The position numbers and the translations under genes were made by a program. The notes under the pieces were generated by a model, which saw only the letters and a program-made list of their open reading frames with translations, did no database searches and was not told where the DNA came from. This document shows positions 62,716-64,000 of a DNA stretch of 64,000 nt, in pieces. Within the stretch, counting starts at the first letter, position 1, and every line of letters starts with the position of its first letter. This DNA comes from Lacinutrix himadriensis (GTDB lineage Bacteria; Bacteroidota; Bacteroidia; Flavobacteriales; Flavobacteriaceae): NCBI RefSeq assembly GCF_001418105.1, contig NZ_LIQI01000027.1:186001-250000 (forward strand), written 5' to 3'.

Positions 62716-63663
62716 ATGATAGAAACGTTTAAGAAAGAAGTACAACAAGGATTAGACAGCCATCCAAAAACGCTACCTTCAAAATATTTTTATAATAAAA
62801 TTGGCGATGCCCTTTTTGTTGAAATAATGAATCTTCCGGAGTATTATTTAACACGTAGTGAGTTAGATATTTTTCAAAATAAAACCCAAGATTTAATGGA
62901 TGCGTTTCAGTTAAAACCAGATACTTATTTTGAACTTATTGAATTAGGAGCAGGTGATGGTTTAAAAACTAAAAAACTTCTAAATGCATTAGATGCACAG
63001 GATTTTAAATTCGATTATTTCCCAATTGATATTTCTGAAAATGCATTACGTTTATTAAAGGAGGATTTATCCGAAGTGTTACCAAACGTTTCTGTAAAAA
63101 CGCAACAAGGAGATTATTTTGAAGTATTAGCGTCTTTAAAAGAGAGTAATAATCCTAAAGTTATTTTGTTTTTAGGGTCTAATATTGGAAATATGAATGA
63201 TGAAAAAGCGGCACAATTCATCTATAATCTAGGCGCAAATCTAAAACCTGGTGATAAGTTATTATTAGGTGTAGATTTAATAAAATCTAAAGATATTGTG
63301 CTTCCTGCTTACAACGACAATCAAGGGATTACGGCAAAATTCAACCTCAATCTATTAGAGCGAATTAATAAGGAATTGGGAGGCGATTTTAACCTTGATC
63401 AATTTAAGCATCAACCAGAATATACGGAAGAGGATGGGATTGCAAAAAGTTTTATTGTGAGTACAATCCAACAAACGGTACACATAAAATCTATAGGAGC
63501 GTCTTATCATTTTGAAGCTGGCGAAAAAATACATACCGAAATTTCAAGAAAATATAACGATGCCTTGATTCAACAAATCATTGCAGAAACAGATTTTAAA
63601 CTAGACACCAAAATAATGGATAGCAAATCTTATTTTGCGGATTATATTTTGACTAGACACTAA
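62716..63663 (+). CDS. egtD: Histidine N-alpha-methyltransferase EgtD
   Basis: A 315-residue SAM-dependent methyltransferase. It shows LPSKYFYNKIGDALFVEI, LPEYYLTRSELDIF, the SAM motif ELIELGAGDGLKTKKLL and ILFLGSNIGNMNDEKA, all typical of EgtD. It trimethylates histidine to hercynine, the substrate of EgtB. Its ATG follows the egtB stop codon without a gap. egtA and egtC are not in view, so the thiol donor is unknown. Confidence 0.93.
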   Translation: MIETFKKEVQQGLDSHPKTLPSKYFYNKIGDALFVEIMNLPEYYLTRSELDIFQNKTQDLMDAFQLKPDTYFELIELGAGDGLKTKKLLNALDAQDFKFDYFPIDISENALRLLKEDLSEVLPNVSVKTQQGDYFEVLASLKESNNPKVILFLGSNIGNMNDEKAAQFIYNLGANLKPGDKLLLGVDLIKSKDIVLPAYNDNQGITAKFNLNLLERINKELGGDFNLDQFKHQPEYTEEDGIAKSFIVSTIQQTVHIKSIGASYHFEAGEKIHTEISRKYNDALIQQIIAETDFKLDTKIMDSKSYFADYILTRH

Positions 63664-63664
63664 A

Positions 63665-64000
63665 ATGATAGAAACAAAACTTGGCGTATTAGGACTTGGT
63701 AGTCGTTCGACATTATATTATTTGAGCGAATTGAATCGTCTATATAATCAAGTGAAAGGTGCTTACAGTACCTGTCCATTGGTGCTATTAAATACAGATT
63801 TCAATGCCATAAACTCTTTGTTGCCAAATACTTCTAAAGAATTAGACGCAGTTCTAGAATCTTATATCCATGAATTAGAAACGTTTGATGCACAGCAGTT
63901 ACTAATTCCTAACATTACACTTCACGAAACTATAGACAGATTATCTATTACTAAAAACGTACTGCATCCTGTTCCTTTAAGTATTAAAAAAATGAAAGAA
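63665..64000 (+). CDS. Asp/Glu racemase-family protein, N-terminal part (partial)
   Basis: The first 112 codons of a gene that continues beyond the window. The start TKLGVLGLGSRSTLYYLSEL and LNTDFNAINSLLP have the aspartate/glutamate/hydantoin racemase look (LGxxGG.S..YY-type start). The expected catalytic cysteines lie near CPLVLLNTD (Cys about residue 36) and further downstream, outside the window. It begins one base after egtD, so it is cotranscribed with egtBD. Confidence 0.65.
   Translation, partial: MIETKLGVLGLGSRSTLYYLSELNRLYNQVKGAYSTCPLVLLNTDFNAINSLLPNTSKELDAVLESYIHELETFDAQQLLIPNITLHETIDRLSITKNVLHPVPLSIKKMKE

Overview
The window is an AT-rich chromosomal segment from a member of the Bacteroidota, most likely a marine Flavobacteriaceae. 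The evidence is gene order (lpxA-efp-lpxD-like-sucD-fabG), a type IX secretion C-terminal sorting domain, many SPII lipoproteins, DUF6090 and YHYH proteins, and promoters of the TAnnTTTG type. I see no rRNA, tRNA, CRISPR array, transposase, integrase or phage gene.

Layout. 1-4062 is lipid A, EF-P and central metabolism (lpxA end, efp, lpxD-like, NTF2-like, sucD, fabG). 4154-7009 holds a vWA-like membrane protein and a prohibitin. 7114-14492 is a complete histidine operon, hisGDCBHAF(IE), behind a His-codon leader peptide and attenuator. Its hisF carries a one-base frameshift, and several of its gene gaps are filled by short palindromic repeats. 14557-23540 is mostly housekeeping and stress genes: a TruA-like enzyme, CorA, Dps, MscS, small envelope proteins, a metallo-beta-lactamase-fold protein, DUF72 and a thioesterase. 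23658-33675 is largely envelope and secreted proteins: an LRR protein with a type IX sorting domain, TlpA-like, M16 peptidase, OmpA lipoprotein, an RlmI-like methyltransferase, CIA30, and an intradiol-dioxygenase-like protein without its iron ligands.

33889-48708 is the most distinctive region. After a DEAD-box helicase comes an ECF sigma factor, a small membrane protein in the anti-sigma position, a Spy/CpxP-like protein, and a run of exported EF-hand, YHYH, truncated CotH, DUF6090, MORN and SCO proteins. Six sites here share the two-part motif GCRCAAGK-N15-CATCTAAA (one of them degenerate), always with the same 15-base spacer and always just upstream of a gene. I read this as a local ECF sigma regulon that controls a metal-binding (calcium and perhaps copper) surface system. 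The region shows recent change: a duplicated EF-hand gene with its promoter, an EF-hand module fused to a YHYH protein, a frameshifted YHYH gene and a truncated CotH gene. A large calcineurin-like phosphoesterase fused to an outer-membrane barrel follows.

48724-57001 is a set of redox and detoxification genes: AraC regulator, ABM monooxygenase, AlkB, nitroreductase, quinone reductase-like, cupin, royal-jelly-like, 2OG oxygenase and SDR. Two composite repeat blocks flank the cupin gene. 57215-61240 is a MarC / KefF-like / KefB-like / AraC operon. 61561-64000 is an ergothioneine cluster (egtB, egtD) followed by a partial Asp/Glu racemase-like gene.

All functions are read from sequence motifs and remembered family features; no database search was run.
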